A stretch of 33,650 nt of DNA, taken from assembly GCA_017624915.1 (NCBI GenBank), contig JAGAMC010000036.1:1-33650 (forward strand), written 5' to 3'. Positions within the stretch are counted from its first letter, which is position 1; each line of letters opens with the position of its first letter. This stretch comes from Oscillospiraceae bacterium (GTDB taxonomy: Bacteria; Bacillota; Clostridia; Oscillospirales; Oscillospiraceae). A program made the translations under genes and the position numbers. Below the pieces are notes generated by a model, which was not told where the DNA came from, did not search any database, and saw only the letters and a list, made by a program, of their open reading frames with translations. Shown here piece after piece: positions 1 through 7,455 of the stretch.

Positions 1-539
<539 letters not shown>

Positions 540-607
540 TTACGGCGGACACAGCCGCCTGTTGGGGGTAAAAATACATATCAGCGGGACTGCCCGCGGG
601 GATACAG

Positions 608-2122
608 TTACTTGCAGATCAGGGTCTCGCCGTCCATTTCGGCAGGCTTCTCAAGGCCCATCAGATCCAGCATGGTGGGGGCGATGTCGGCCAGACGGCC
701 GTCGCGCAGCTTCACATTGACGCCCACGATGTGCAGGGGAACCAGATTGGTGGTGTGGGCAGTGAAGGGTTCGCCGTTCTCATCCACCATATGCTCGCAG
801 TTGCCGTGGTCGGCCGTGATGATACTGATGCCGCCCATAGCGGATGTGGCGTTGACCACCTTGGCCACGCAGGTGTCCACGGTCTCGACAGCCTTGACAG
901 CGGCCTCGAACACGCCGGTGTGGCCAACCATGTCACAGTTGGCGAAGTTGAGGATGATCACATCATAGGCACCGCTCTCGATGCGCTTGACAGCCTCCTC
1001 AGCCACCTCAAAGGCACTCATCTCCGGCTGCAGGTCGTAAGTGGCCACCTTGGGAGAGGGGATCAGGCAGCGATCCTCACCGGGGAACACCTGCTCCACA
1101 CCGCCGTTGAAGAAGAAGGTCACGTGGGCGTACTTCTCTGTCTCAGCGATCCGCAGCTGGGTCAGGTCCAGCCGGCTGATATACTCGCCGAAGATGTTGT
1201 CCAGCTTCTGGCGGGGATAGGCCACAGCCACGTTGGGCATGGTTGCGTCATACTCGGTGGTGCAGACGAAGTGGACAGGGATGAAGCCCGTTTTGCGCTC
1301 CACATCCGCAAAATCCTCATCCACAAAGCAGCGGGTGATCTCGCGGGCACGGTCGGGGCGGAAATTGAAGAAAATAATAGAGTCTCTCTCCTGCAGGCAG
1401 GCATCTTCGGTACAGACCACAGGCTCCATAAATTCGTCGGTCACCCCGGCGTCATAGGAGGCCTGCACCGCCGCAGCGGCATCACCGCAGAAGGGGGCAC
1501 TGCCCAGTGCGATGGCGTCGTAGGCCCGCTGCACGCGGTCCCAGCGCTTATCGCGGTCCATGGCGTAGTAGCGGCCCATGACGGTGGCGATCTTGCCCAC
1601 ACCCAGTTCCTCAAGTTTGGCCTGCAGCTGCTCCACAAAGCCCTTTCCGGAGGAAGGAGAGACGTCGCGGCCATCCAGGAAGCAGTGGACATAGACTTTC
1701 TCCAGCCCCTGCTCCTTAGCCATCTTCAGCAGAGCAAACAGGTGCTCGATATGGCTGTGGACGCCGCCGTCAGACAGCAGACCCATCAGATGCAGGGCAG
1801 AGCCCCACTCCCGGCAGCTGCTCATTGCCTCCACGAAGGCGGGGTTCTCATTCAGCGCACCGGTCTGTGCGTCCCGGGAGATCCGGGGCAGGTCCTGAAA
1901 GACCACACGGCCCGCGCCGATGTTGGTGTGGCCCACCTCGCTGTTGCCCATCTGCCCCTCGGGCAGGCCCACGTCCAGTCCGGAGGCCGACAGGCGGCAG
2001 CCGGAGGACTCGGCAAAAATGGCATCCAGATTGGGGGTAGCAGCAGCGCAGACGGCGTTGCCGCACTTGGAATCGCACAGGCCGAATCCGTCCATGATGA
2101 TCAAAGTGGTAGGTGTTTTCAT
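608..2122 (-). CDS. gpmI: 2,3-bisphosphoglycerate-independent phosphoglycerate mutase
   Basis: Interconverts 3- and 2-phosphoglycerate; Mn2+-dependent and of the alkaline-phosphatase fold. The 504 residues match the usual family length (~510). Visible are the N-terminal metal ligand region LIIMDGFG (Asp11), the phosphoserine nucleophile in QMGNSEVGHTNIGAG (Ser61), the DGRDVSP and RYYAMDRDKRW substrate-binding stretches, NFRPDRARE, and the C-terminal metal site ITADHGNCE with AHTTN after it. The ATG at 2122 is preceded by AAAGAAAGGTAC. It lies between tpiA (upstream, 134-bp gap) and eno (downstream). The GpmI form, not the cofactor-dependent one, is usual in Clostridia. Confidence 0.97.
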   Translation of the reverse strand: MKTPTTLIIMDGFGLCDSKCGNAVCAAATPNLDAIFAESSGCRLSASGLDVGLPEGQMGNSEVGHTNIGAGRVVFQDLPRISRDAQTGALNENPAFVEAMSSCREWGSALHLMGLLSDGGVHSHIEHLFALLKMAKEQGLEKVYVHCFLDGRDVSPSSGKGFVEQLQAKLEELGVGKIATVMGRYYAMDRDKRWDRVQRAYDAIALGSAPFCGDAAAAVQASYDAGVTDEFMEPVVCTEDACLQERDSIIFFNFRPDRAREITRCFVDEDFADVERKTGFIPVHFVCTTEYDATMPNVAVAYPRQKLDNIFGEYISRLDLTQLRIAETEKYAHVTFFFNGGVEQVFPGEDRCLIPSPKVATYDLQPEMSAFEVAEEAVKRIESGAYDVIILNFANCDMVGHTGVFEAAVKAVETVDTCVAKVVNATSAMGGISIITADHGNCEHMVDENGEPFTAHTTNLVPLHIVGVNVKLRDGRLADIAPTMLDLMGLEKPAEMDGETLICK

Positions 2123-2256
2123 AACAAGTACCTTTCTTTAACAAAGTAAAGATATTGAAGTATCACGCCTCGCCTGCGCAGCCGTTGGCAGCTATGCTGC
2201 CTTACGGATGCGGCGTACCCCTTGCGGGTACTGTTCGTGACGCGCGGTTCGGGCGC
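2123..2256. other. tpiA-gpmI intergenic region with small hairpins
   Basis: This 134-bp non-coding stretch lies inside the glycolytic operon. It holds the gpmI ribosome binding site and a GTACCC-CTTGC-GGGTAC hairpin at 2216-2232, plus GC-rich partial inverted repeats around 2180-2212. No T-run follows the hairpin, so it is more likely an mRNA processing or stability element than a terminator. I see no promoter or gene here. Confidence 0.4.
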
Positions 2257-3030
2257 TTACTCCTGATTGGCCGCGTTGATGATCTGCAGGAAGTCGGGAA
2301 CCTTCAGAGCGGCGCCGCCGATCAGGCCGCCGTCTACGTCGGGCTGAGCCAGCAGCTCGGCAGCGTTCTTGGCATTCATGGAGCCGCCGTACTGGATGGT
2401 GACGGCCCGGGCCACGCGGGCACCGAACTCCTTGCGGATGATGCTGCGGATGGTCTGGCAGACCTCACCGGCCTGCTCCGCGGTGGCGGTCTTGCCGGTG
2501 CCGATGGCCCACAGGGGCTCGTAAGCAATCACGATCTTACGGGCCTGAGCGGCATCCAGGCCGGCCAGAGCGCACTTGACCTGATAGGTGATCAGCTCGG
2601 AGGTAACGCCCAGCTCGCGCTGCTCCAGGCTCTCGCCCACGCACACGATGGGGTGCAGGCCGGCTTCCAGCGCGGCCTTGACCTTCTTGTTGACGGTAAA
2701 GTCGGTCTCGTTATAGTACTCACGGCGTTCGGAGTGGCCGATGATAACGTACTTCACGCCCACTTCCTTGAGCATATTGGCAGATACCTCGCCGGTGAAC
2801 GCGCCGTGATCCTCAAAGTGCAGGTTCTCCGCACCGATGGCCACGCGGGTGTCCTTGAACAGACGCACCGCGGCGGGGATGTTCACAAAGGGAACGCACA
2901 GGACGACCTCGCACCACTTGTGCTTGCCCAGCACGGGCTTGAGCTCCTCAGCAAAGGCCTTGGTCTCGGACAGGGTCTTGTTCATTTTCCAGTTTCCGGC
3001 GATGATGGTTTTGCGGTATTTACGATTCAT
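2257..3030 (-). CDS. tpiA: Triosephosphate isomerase
   Basis: Interconverts dihydroxyacetone phosphate and glyceraldehyde 3-phosphate. The 257 residues are a normal length. The start MNRKYRKTIIAGNWKMNK is chosen because AGAAAGGAAG lies just upstream of the ATG at 3030; the open frame reaches back to 3099, but that extension runs through the intergenic region. Catalytic residues are visible: Asn13 and Lys15 in GNWKMNK, His99 in IIGHSERR, Glu171 in AYEPLWAIGTGK, and the phosphate-binding YGGSMNAKN and GGLIGGAAL loops near the C-terminus. It is third in the trmL-pgk-tpiA-gpmI-eno operon. Upstream lies a duplicated fragment of pgk. Confidence 0.97.
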   Translation of the reverse strand: MNRKYRKTIIAGNWKMNKTLSETKAFAEELKPVLGKHKWCEVVLCVPFVNIPAAVRLFKDTRVAIGAENLHFEDHGAFTGEVSANMLKEVGVKYVIIGHSERREYYNETDFTVNKKVKAALEAGLHPIVCVGESLEQRELGVTSELITYQVKCALAGLDAAQARKIVIAYEPLWAIGTGKTATAEQAGEVCQTIRSIIRKEFGARVARAVTIQYGGSMNAKNAAELLAQPDVDGGLIGGAALKVPDFLQIINAANQE

Positions 3031-3145
3031 GGGGACAGACTTCCTTTCTACGGCTTGCAGGGCAGCCTTTCTATATGGAACCGGCGAGGATGCCGGCATG
3101 GACCAACCAATAATATGAATGTCGGGTTTTACTTGTTCGGCAGGC

Positions 3146-3194
3146 CTTACTTATCCAGCAGGCAAGCCACACCGGGCAGTTCCTTGCCCTCCAT
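3146..3194 (-). repeat. Duplicated 3' end of pgk, copy 1 (remnant)
   Basis: These 49 bp repeat the end of pgk (3313-3361) at an offset of exactly 167 bp with one mismatch (3165 against 3332). Read on the minus strand it still encodes [15 protein letters not shown] plus the stop, and the single difference is synonymous (GCT against GCA, Ala). It has no start context of its own and is taken to be a non-functional remnant. A weaker third vestige of the last codons (14 of 17 bases alike) sits at 3129-3145. Confidence 0.9.
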
Positions 3195-3312
3195 GGCGTC
3201 GTCGCTGGCTTCGGATCCTTTGCCTTGCCCTGCGGGCAAGGCAAACTCCCTTCGTGGCTCCTCCTTTTCAAATGACAAACGCTTCGCTGGTTTGCCATTT
3301 GATTCTTCGGCT
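3195..3312. repeat. Hairpin-rich insert between the two pgk tails
   Basis: This 118-bp spacer separates the pgk stop from the duplicated tail. It contains a perfect hairpin at 3219-3245 (12-bp arms TTTGCCTTGCCC / GGGCAAGGCAAA, 3-nt loop) and a near-perfect one at 3270-3300 (11-bp arms, one mismatch). Between them the minus strand reads AAAAGGAGGAGCC. The composition and paired hairpins resemble a dispersed palindromic intergenic element. That identity is an inference; whether it recurs in the genome cannot be judged from one copy. Confidence 0.6.
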
Positions 3313-3361
3313 CTTACTTATCCAGCAGGCATGCCACACCGGGCAGTTCCTTGCCCTCCAT
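3313..3361 (-). repeat. Genuine pgk 3' end, copy 2 of the 49-bp repeat
   Basis: This is the functional copy of the direct repeat; it forms the last 15 codons and stop of pgk. Identity to 3146-3194 begins precisely at the Met codon of MEGKELPGV and ends one base past the stop. Confidence 0.9.
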
Positions 3362-4585
3362 AAACTCCAGGGAGGCGCCGCCGCCGGTGGAGATATGGGT
3401 CATCTTATCCGCATAGCCCAGCTGCTGCACGGCCGCGGCGCTGTCGCCGCCGCCGATGATGGTGATGGCATCGGTCTTGGACAGGGCCTCGGCAACTGCC
3501 TCGGTGCCCGCGGCAAAGGCGGCAAACTCGAACACGCCCATGGGGCCGTTCCAGATCACGGTGCCGGCATCCTTAACGGCGCTGCAGTACAGCTCCACGG
3601 TCTTGGGACCGATATCCATGCCCTCCCAGCCGTCGGGGATGTTGCCCGCTTCAACGGTGAGGGTGTTGGCGTCGGGGCCGAACCTGTCGCCGCAGACGGT
3701 GTCCACGGGCAGCAGCAGCTTCACGCCCTTATCCGCGGCCTTCTTCACCATTTCATTGGCATAGTCCTGCCAGTCGGCCTCAAACAGGGAGTTGCCGATC
3801 TTGCCGCCCTGAGCGGCGCAGAAGGTATAGGCCATGCCGCCGCCGATGATGATGGTGTCCGCAATCTCCAGCAGGTTGTTGATCACGCCGATTTTGGAAG
3901 AGACCTTGGAGCCGCCCAGAATAGCAACCAGAGGACGCTTGGGAGCAGCCAGAGCGCCGCCGATAAAGTCCAGCTCCTTCTGGATCAGGAAGCCGGAAAC
4001 GGCGGGCAGGTATTCGGCCACACCGGCGGTGGAGGCGTGGGCGCGGTGAACGGCACCGAAGGCATCGGACACATAGACTTCGGCCATGTCGGCCATGGCC
4101 TTGGCAAGTGCAGGGTCGTTCTTGGTCTCACCCTTTTCAAAGCGGGTGTTCTCCAGCAGCAGGACCTGACCGGGCTGCAGGGCAGCGGCCTTGGCCTTGG
4201 CATCCTCACCCACCACATCGGCGGCCATGATGATGTCCATGCCCAGCAGTTCGCCCAGACGGGCGGCCACGGGAGCCAGAGACAGCTCAGCCAGAGACTT
4301 CTTCCACTTCTCCTCGGTGAGGGTAGCGGGATCCTTGCCCTTCTCGGTCTGCTTTTTCACAAAGGTCTCAAAGGTAGCCGCGGGCTTGCCCATGTGGGAG
4401 CAGGCAATCACGGCGGCACCCTGTTCCAGCAGGTACTGGATGGTGGGCAGAGCGGCACGGATGCGCTTGTCATCGGTGATGACGCCGCTTCCGTCCTTGG
4501 CCATGGGCACGTTAAAGTCACAGCGCAGCAGGACCTTTTTGCCCTTAACGTCGATGTCTTTTACGGTCTTTTTGTTATAGTTCAT
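3314..4585 (-). CDS. pgk: Phosphoglycerate kinase
   Basis: Transfers phosphate from 1,3-bisphosphoglycerate to ADP, the first ATP-forming step of glycolysis. The protein has 423 residues, slightly longer than the usual ~395; the extra length is around [20 protein letters not shown]. Seen in order: [10 protein letters not shown] (substrate Arg/Asp), the [11 protein letters not shown] motif, [26 protein letters not shown] and the nucleotide-binding GGGDSAAAV with [10 protein letters not shown] near the C-terminus. The ATG at 4585 is chosen because AAAGGAGC lies 6 bases upstream; the frame is open for nine more codons to 4612. It follows trmL by about 40 bp. Its last 15 codons are duplicated downstream. 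Confidence 0.97.
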   Translation of the reverse strand: MNYNKKTVKDIDVKGKKVLLRCDFNVPMAKDGSGVITDDKRIRAALPTIQYLLEQGAAVIACSHMGKPAATFETFVKKQTEKGKDPATLTEEKWKKSLAELSLAPVAARLGELLGMDIIMAADVVGEDAKAKAAALQPGQVLLLENTRFEKGETKNDPALAKAMADMAEVYVSDAFGAVHRAHASTAGVAEYLPAVSGFLIQKELDFIGGALAAPKRPLVAILGGSKVSSKIGVINNLLEIADTIIIGGGMAYTFCAAQGGKIGNSLFEADWQDYANEMVKKAADKGVKLLLPVDTVCGDRFGPDANTLTVEAGNIPDGWEGMDIGPKTVELYCSAVKDAGTVIWNGPMGVFEFAAFAAGTEAVAEALSKTDAITIIGGGDSAAAVQQLGYADKMTHISTGGGASLEFMEGKELPGVACLLDK

Positions 4586-4624
4586 ATGCTTAGCTCCTTT
4601 CGCCAAATACATACAGTTGTGCTC

Positions 4625-5113
4625 TTAATCGGTCTGCCCCATCTCACCCACGCCGCACAGCTGCGGAAAATCCAGCTGCCGCAGCGCCTCGTAAGTAAGG
4701 ACCGCCACGGAGTTGGCCAGATTCAGGCTGCGGGCGTCCTGACGCATGGGGATGCGGATGCACCGGTCCCGGTAGGCACTGCGAAGCGTCTCGGGCAGGC
4801 CGGCGGTCTCCTTGCCGAAGACCAGAAAGCAATTGTCCCGGAAGGTGGCCCGGGTGTAGTCCCGGGGCGCCTTGGTGGTGGCCAGCCACAGGTCCGGATC
4901 CGGATTCGCGGAAAAAAAGTGATCCAGATCCTCATAGACCCGCAGATCTACCATGGGCCAGTAGTCCAGTCCCGCGCGTTTGACCGCCTTTTCGCTGATG
5001 TCAAACCCCAGAGGGCGGATCAGATGCAGCCGGCTGCGGGTGGCGGCACAGGTGCGTGCGATGTTGCCGCAGTTCTGGGGGATCTCAGGCTCCACCAGTA
5101 CAATGTTCAGCAC
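4625..5113 (-). CDS. trmL: tRNA (cytidine(34)-2'-O)-methyltransferase (TrmL/YibK, SPOUT family)
   Basis: 2'-O-methylates the wobble base of certain leucine tRNAs using S-adenosylmethionine. About 162 residues, the size of the minimal SPOUT enzyme. Family signatures are the N-terminal LNIVLVEPEIPQNCGNIARTC, FGKETAGLPE in the knot and the C-terminal IPMRQDARSLNLANSVAV. Start choice: two GTG codons are possible, 5119 and 5113. The AAAGGTGG site at 5121-5128 is only one base from the first but seven from the second, and the family usually begins MLNIVLVEP, so 5113 is preferred. It heads the glycolytic operon, directly behind the promoter at 5143-5171. No gapdh gene is present in its place. Confidence 0.9.
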   Translation of the reverse strand: MLNIVLVEPEIPQNCGNIARTCAATRSRLHLIRPLGFDISEKAVKRAGLDYWPMVDLRVYEDLDHFFSANPDPDLWLATTKAPRDYTRATFRDNCFLVFGKETAGLPETLRSAYRDRCIRIPMRQDARSLNLANSVAVLTYEALRQLDFPQLCGVGEMGQTD

Positions 5114-5142
5114 AGGCACACCACCTTTCCAATCAGTTTAAT

Positions 5143-5171
5143 ATTGTATGTTAAAATAACCCAAATTTCAA
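5143..5171 (-). promoter_or_regulatory. Sigma-A promoter of the trmL-pgk-tpiA-gpmI-eno operon
   Basis: On the minus strand, TTGAAA (5171-5166), a 17-bp spacer and TACAAT (5148-5143) give near-consensus -35 and -10 boxes in an AT-rich patch. The distance to the trmL GTG is about 30 bases. It is the only good promoter seen upstream of the operon. Confidence 0.75.
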
Positions 5172-5376
5172 TTGTGAAAAAGGCGAAAAAAAACCAAAAT
5201 ATTGGTTGCGAGTGCAGGATTTATACAGAATTACCACAAAAGACAGCACAATTGCGTGAAGCAGGTCTTTTCGTGTCGTTCGCAGGCGGACACCGACAGT
5301 CGATTTGTCCACCATATTATGCCCCCTCACTTGGCCAAAAAGTCATATATATCACGAAAAAAGTCCGCCTGATGCC
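5172..5376. other. AT-rich intergenic stretch with no confirmed gene
   Basis: This region lies between the trmL promoter and the terminator of the SPFH gene and is noticeably AT-richer than its surroundings. It holds A-runs near 5186-5204, a distant inverted repeat (AGGCGGAC at 5284-5291 against GTCCGCCT at 5363-5370), and a 54-codon minus-strand frame (ATG at 5315, stop at 5151) that runs into the trmL promoter. An upstream regulatory region or a small RNA is possible. I recognise no RNA family. Confidence 0.35.
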
Positions 5377-5414
5377 AAAAAGCCGCCGTTCCCCCTGCAG
5401 GGAACGGCGGCTTT
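5377..5414 (-). terminator. Rho-independent terminator of the NfeD-SPFH operon
   Basis: A 15-bp perfect stem (5379-5393 with 5400-5414, core AAAGCCGCCGTTCCC) has a 6-nt loop and, on the minus strand, a run of T residues. It sits about 35 bp after the SPFH stop codon. Confidence 0.88.
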
Positions 5415-5447
5415 GTTCAGTTTTGCCATCCGGGGGCTCGTCGCCCG

Positions 5448-6383
5448 TTACGCCTCGGGCTCGTCGGTGTCAAACACTGCCTTGGCAGTGCTGGCCAGAC
5501 CGGCCAGACCCTGCAGTTCGCTGGGGATGATGATCTTGGTGGCTTTCCCGTTGGCGGCAGCCTGAAACGCCTCCAGAGCCTTGATCTTGATCACGCCCTC
5601 ACCGGGATTGGCCTGGTTGACCAGCTTGATGGCGTCGGCGGTGGCCTGCTGCACCTTCATGATCGCTTCGGCTTCCGCTTCAGCGGCCATGATGCGAGCG
5701 GCCTTTTCTGCCTCAGCTTCCATGATCTTGGCCTGTTTGGCCGCGTCAGCTCGAAGGATAGCGGACTGCTTTTCACCCTCAGCCACCAGGATCTGGGACT
5801 GCTTCTGACCTTCGGCCTGCAGAATGGCCTCGCGGCGTTCACGCTCGGCCTTCATCTGCTTTTCCATGGCATCCTGGATCTCCCGGGGTGGGATGATGCT
5901 CTTGAGCTCCACGCGGTTGACCTTGATGCCCCAGGGGTCGGTGGCCTCATCCAGAATGGAGCGCATCTTGGTGTTGATATGGTCGCGGCTGGTCAGGGCC
6001 TGATCCAACTCCAGATCGCCAATGATATTGCGCAGGGTGGTGGCGGTCAGGTTCTCGATGGCGGACATGGGGTGCTCCACACCGTAGGTATACAGCTTGG
6101 GGTCGGTGATCTGGAAGTAGACCACGGTGTCGATCTGCATGGTGACGTTATCCTTGGTGATGACAGGCTGGGGCGCAAAGTCCACCACCTGCTCCTTCAG
6201 GGACACATTCTTGACTATCCTTTCAAGGAAGGGGATCTTGAAGTGCAGGCCCACGCTCCACACGGACTGGAACGCACCCAGCCGCTCAATGACGAAAGCC
6301 CGGGACTGCTGCACCACCCGGATGTTGGCGGCCAAAATGCCCAGCACCAGAATGACCAGAATGACAGGAATCAAAAAACCCAT
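5448..6383 (-). CDS. SPFH/Band-7 (stomatin, QmcA-like) membrane protein
   Basis: A membrane scaffold of the stomatin/prohibitin/flotillin superfamily. It has 311 residues. There is one N-terminal membrane anchor (about 3-22, LIPVILVILVLGILAANI), then the Band-7 domain from VVQQSRAFVIERLGAF through DPWGIKVNRVELKSIIPP. A long charged coiled coil rich in Ala/Glu/Lys follows (about 180-250, EAEKAARIMAAEAEAEA), then a C-terminal segment ending in acidic residues. The ATG at 6383 follows an AGGAGG site. It is 32 bp downstream of an NfeD-containing gene, and NfeD/SPFH pairs are a well-known conserved association. In bacteria these proteins organise membrane microdomains or oversee membrane protein quality; the exact role here is not determined. 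Confidence 0.92.
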   Translation of the reverse strand: MGFLIPVILVILVLGILAANIRVVQQSRAFVIERLGAFQSVWSVGLHFKIPFLERIVKNVSLKEQVVDFAPQPVITKDNVTMQIDTVVYFQITDPKLYTYGVEHPMSAIENLTATTLRNIIGDLELDQALTSRDHINTKMRSILDEATDPWGIKVNRVELKSIIPPREIQDAMEKQMKAERERREAILQAEGQKQSQILVAEGEKQSAILRADAAKQAKIMEAEAEKAARIMAAEAEAEAIMKVQQATADAIKLVNQANPGEGVIKIKALEAFQAAANGKATKIIIPSELQGLAGLASTAKAVFDTDEPEA

Positions 6384-6415
6384 AATTTACCTCCTAATTG
6401 AAATTCAGTTCGTTT

Positions 6416-7261
6416 TTACTCTTCCACCGGCAGGACGAAAACTTTCACGCCCTCAATACGCAGCACCCGGACCAGCGTCCCCTCGGGGATGACCGTGTCG
6501 TTCTGGCTGCGGGCTGTCCATGTCTGGCCGGCGATATTCACCTGACCCTGACCGCGCAGATTGTCGATCTCCTGCACCACCACCGCATCCGCACCGATGA
6601 CCCGGTCGGCATTGGTGGCGGAATAGCCCGGGGTGAGGAATTTTTTTGCCAGAGGTCTGGCCAGCGCAAGGGACACTCCGGACAGGACCAGGAACACCCC
6701 GATCTGCAGCCACACCTGTCCGCCGGCCAGCGCGCAGATCAGCGCGCCCAGCGCGCCCACCGCAAACCAGACCGAGGTCAGGCCCACGGTAACGGCCTCC
6801 CCCACACCGAACAGGATCAGCAGGGCCAGCCATGTGATCTTCAGTGTCATGTCTTCCGACTCTCCTTTCGCCACGGTTGTACAAAGCAGGAAAAACAGGG
6901 CTACCAGCACCATCAGCACTGACGTTACCGCCGTCCCGAACACCCACTGGTCTTTGGGCGACAGGTTGGTAAAGAAGTTTGCCAATGACTGCTTCAGGGG
7001 CCGGCTGTCCGGCAGGGGCTCCTCCTGTCCCGTCTGCTGCCGGGGCTGCTTGCGGGGAATGCAGATCTCATCTGCAAACAGTTCATCCATGGTAACGCCG
7101 TAACAGTTGCAGATATAGATGATCTTTTCCATCTCCGGGTAACCCCGGGAGGACTCCCACTTGGACACCGCCTGCCGGGATACGTTCAGCTGCTGAGCAA
7201 AGGCCTCCTGGGTGATCCCATGACGGTGGCGCAGGGCCTGCAGCTGTGTTCCAAAGGACAT
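6416..7261 (-). CDS. HTH (XRE)-transmembrane-NfeD fusion protein
   Basis: 281 residues in one open frame. Residues ~7-60 are a Cro/C1-type HTH (LRHRHGITQEAFAQQLNVSRQAVSKWE). Residues ~60-105 are a polar linker, and ~106-130 a transmembrane helix (VFGTAVTSVLMVLVALFFLL). From Met138 there is a complete NfeD-like protein: two or three membrane helices (~140-192) and a soluble OB-fold (~205-281, GADAVVVQEIDNLRGQGQVN). The start at 7261 follows a purine-rich GGAGGGAGC. The NfeD part carries its own possible translation start: ATG at 6850 with AAAGGAG at 6862-6868, in frame with the HTH part. It lies just before the SPFH gene and behind its own promoter. The protein could be a membrane-tethered regulator or a recently fused gene pair making NfeD separately. 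Confidence 0.85.
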   Translation of the reverse strand: MSFGTQLQALRHRHGITQEAFAQQLNVSRQAVSKWESSRGYPEMEKIIYICNCYGVTMDELFADEICIPRKQPRQQTGQEEPLPDSRPLKQSLANFFTNLSPKDQWVFGTAVTSVLMVLVALFFLLCTTVAKGESEDMTLKITWLALLILFGVGEAVTVGLTSVWFAVGALGALICALAGGQVWLQIGVFLVLSGVSLALARPLAKKFLTPGYSATNADRVIGADAVVVQEIDNLRGQGQVNIAGQTWTARSQNDTVIPEGTLVRVLRIEGVKVFVLPVEE

Positions 7262-7291
7262 TTGTGCTCCCTCCCTTCATCCTTTGACAGT

Positions 7292-7320
7292 AGCATACCG
7301 CATTTTCCGCCCCATGTCTA
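7292..7320 (-). promoter_or_regulatory. Promoter of the HTH-NfeD/SPFH operon
   Basis: On the minus strand TAGACA (7320-7315), a 17-bp spacer and TATGCT (7297-7292) form a fair sigma-A promoter about 30 bp before the ATG at 7261. Confidence 0.55.
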
Positions 7321-7328
7321 CCAACTTC

Positions 7329-7346
7329 AATTTGCCGGGGCAAATT
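7329..7346. promoter_or_regulatory. Palindrome between divergent promoters, candidate HTH operator
   Basis: AATTTGCC-GG-GGCAAATT is a perfect 18-bp palindrome, eight bases upstream of the -35 box of the HTH-NfeD gene. A wider inverted repeat AACTTC (7323-7328) / GAAGTT (7361-7366) flanks it. XRE regulators often bind such sites next to their own promoter; binding here is an inference. Confidence 0.45.
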
Positions 7347-7390
7347 TTCTTGCGCAACCTGAAGTTTCCGCGCAAATATCGTCCGGATAA

Positions 7391-7419
7391 TTGCGCCCTG
7401 TCGAAAAAACGTATATAAT
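7391..7419 (+). promoter_or_regulatory. Promoter of the methyltransferase-lipid kinase pair
   Basis: A perfect TATAAT at 7414-7419 lies 17 bp after a weak -35, TTGCGC at 7391-7396, about 37 bp before the methyltransferase ATG. Confidence 0.6.
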
Positions 7420-7455
7420 ATATAAGATATTATCATGTTGAAGGAAGGGTTTCCC

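Noticed and set aside
3071-3298. A 75-codon minus-strand frame in the tpiA-pgk gap
   Set aside because: It is made up of the hairpin insert and the pgk-tail remnant read out of frame; such frames are often annotated as hypothetical proteins but nothing supports translation.
2155-3363. A 402-codon plus-strand frame opposite tpiA and the pgk-tail repeats
   Set aside because: It is antisense to tpiA and shows no protein-family features.
3119-5530. An 803-codon plus-strand frame running across pgk, trmL and the intergenic region
   Set aside because: It crosses a strong promoter and terminator and is antisense to pgk and trmL; composition is that of a shadow.
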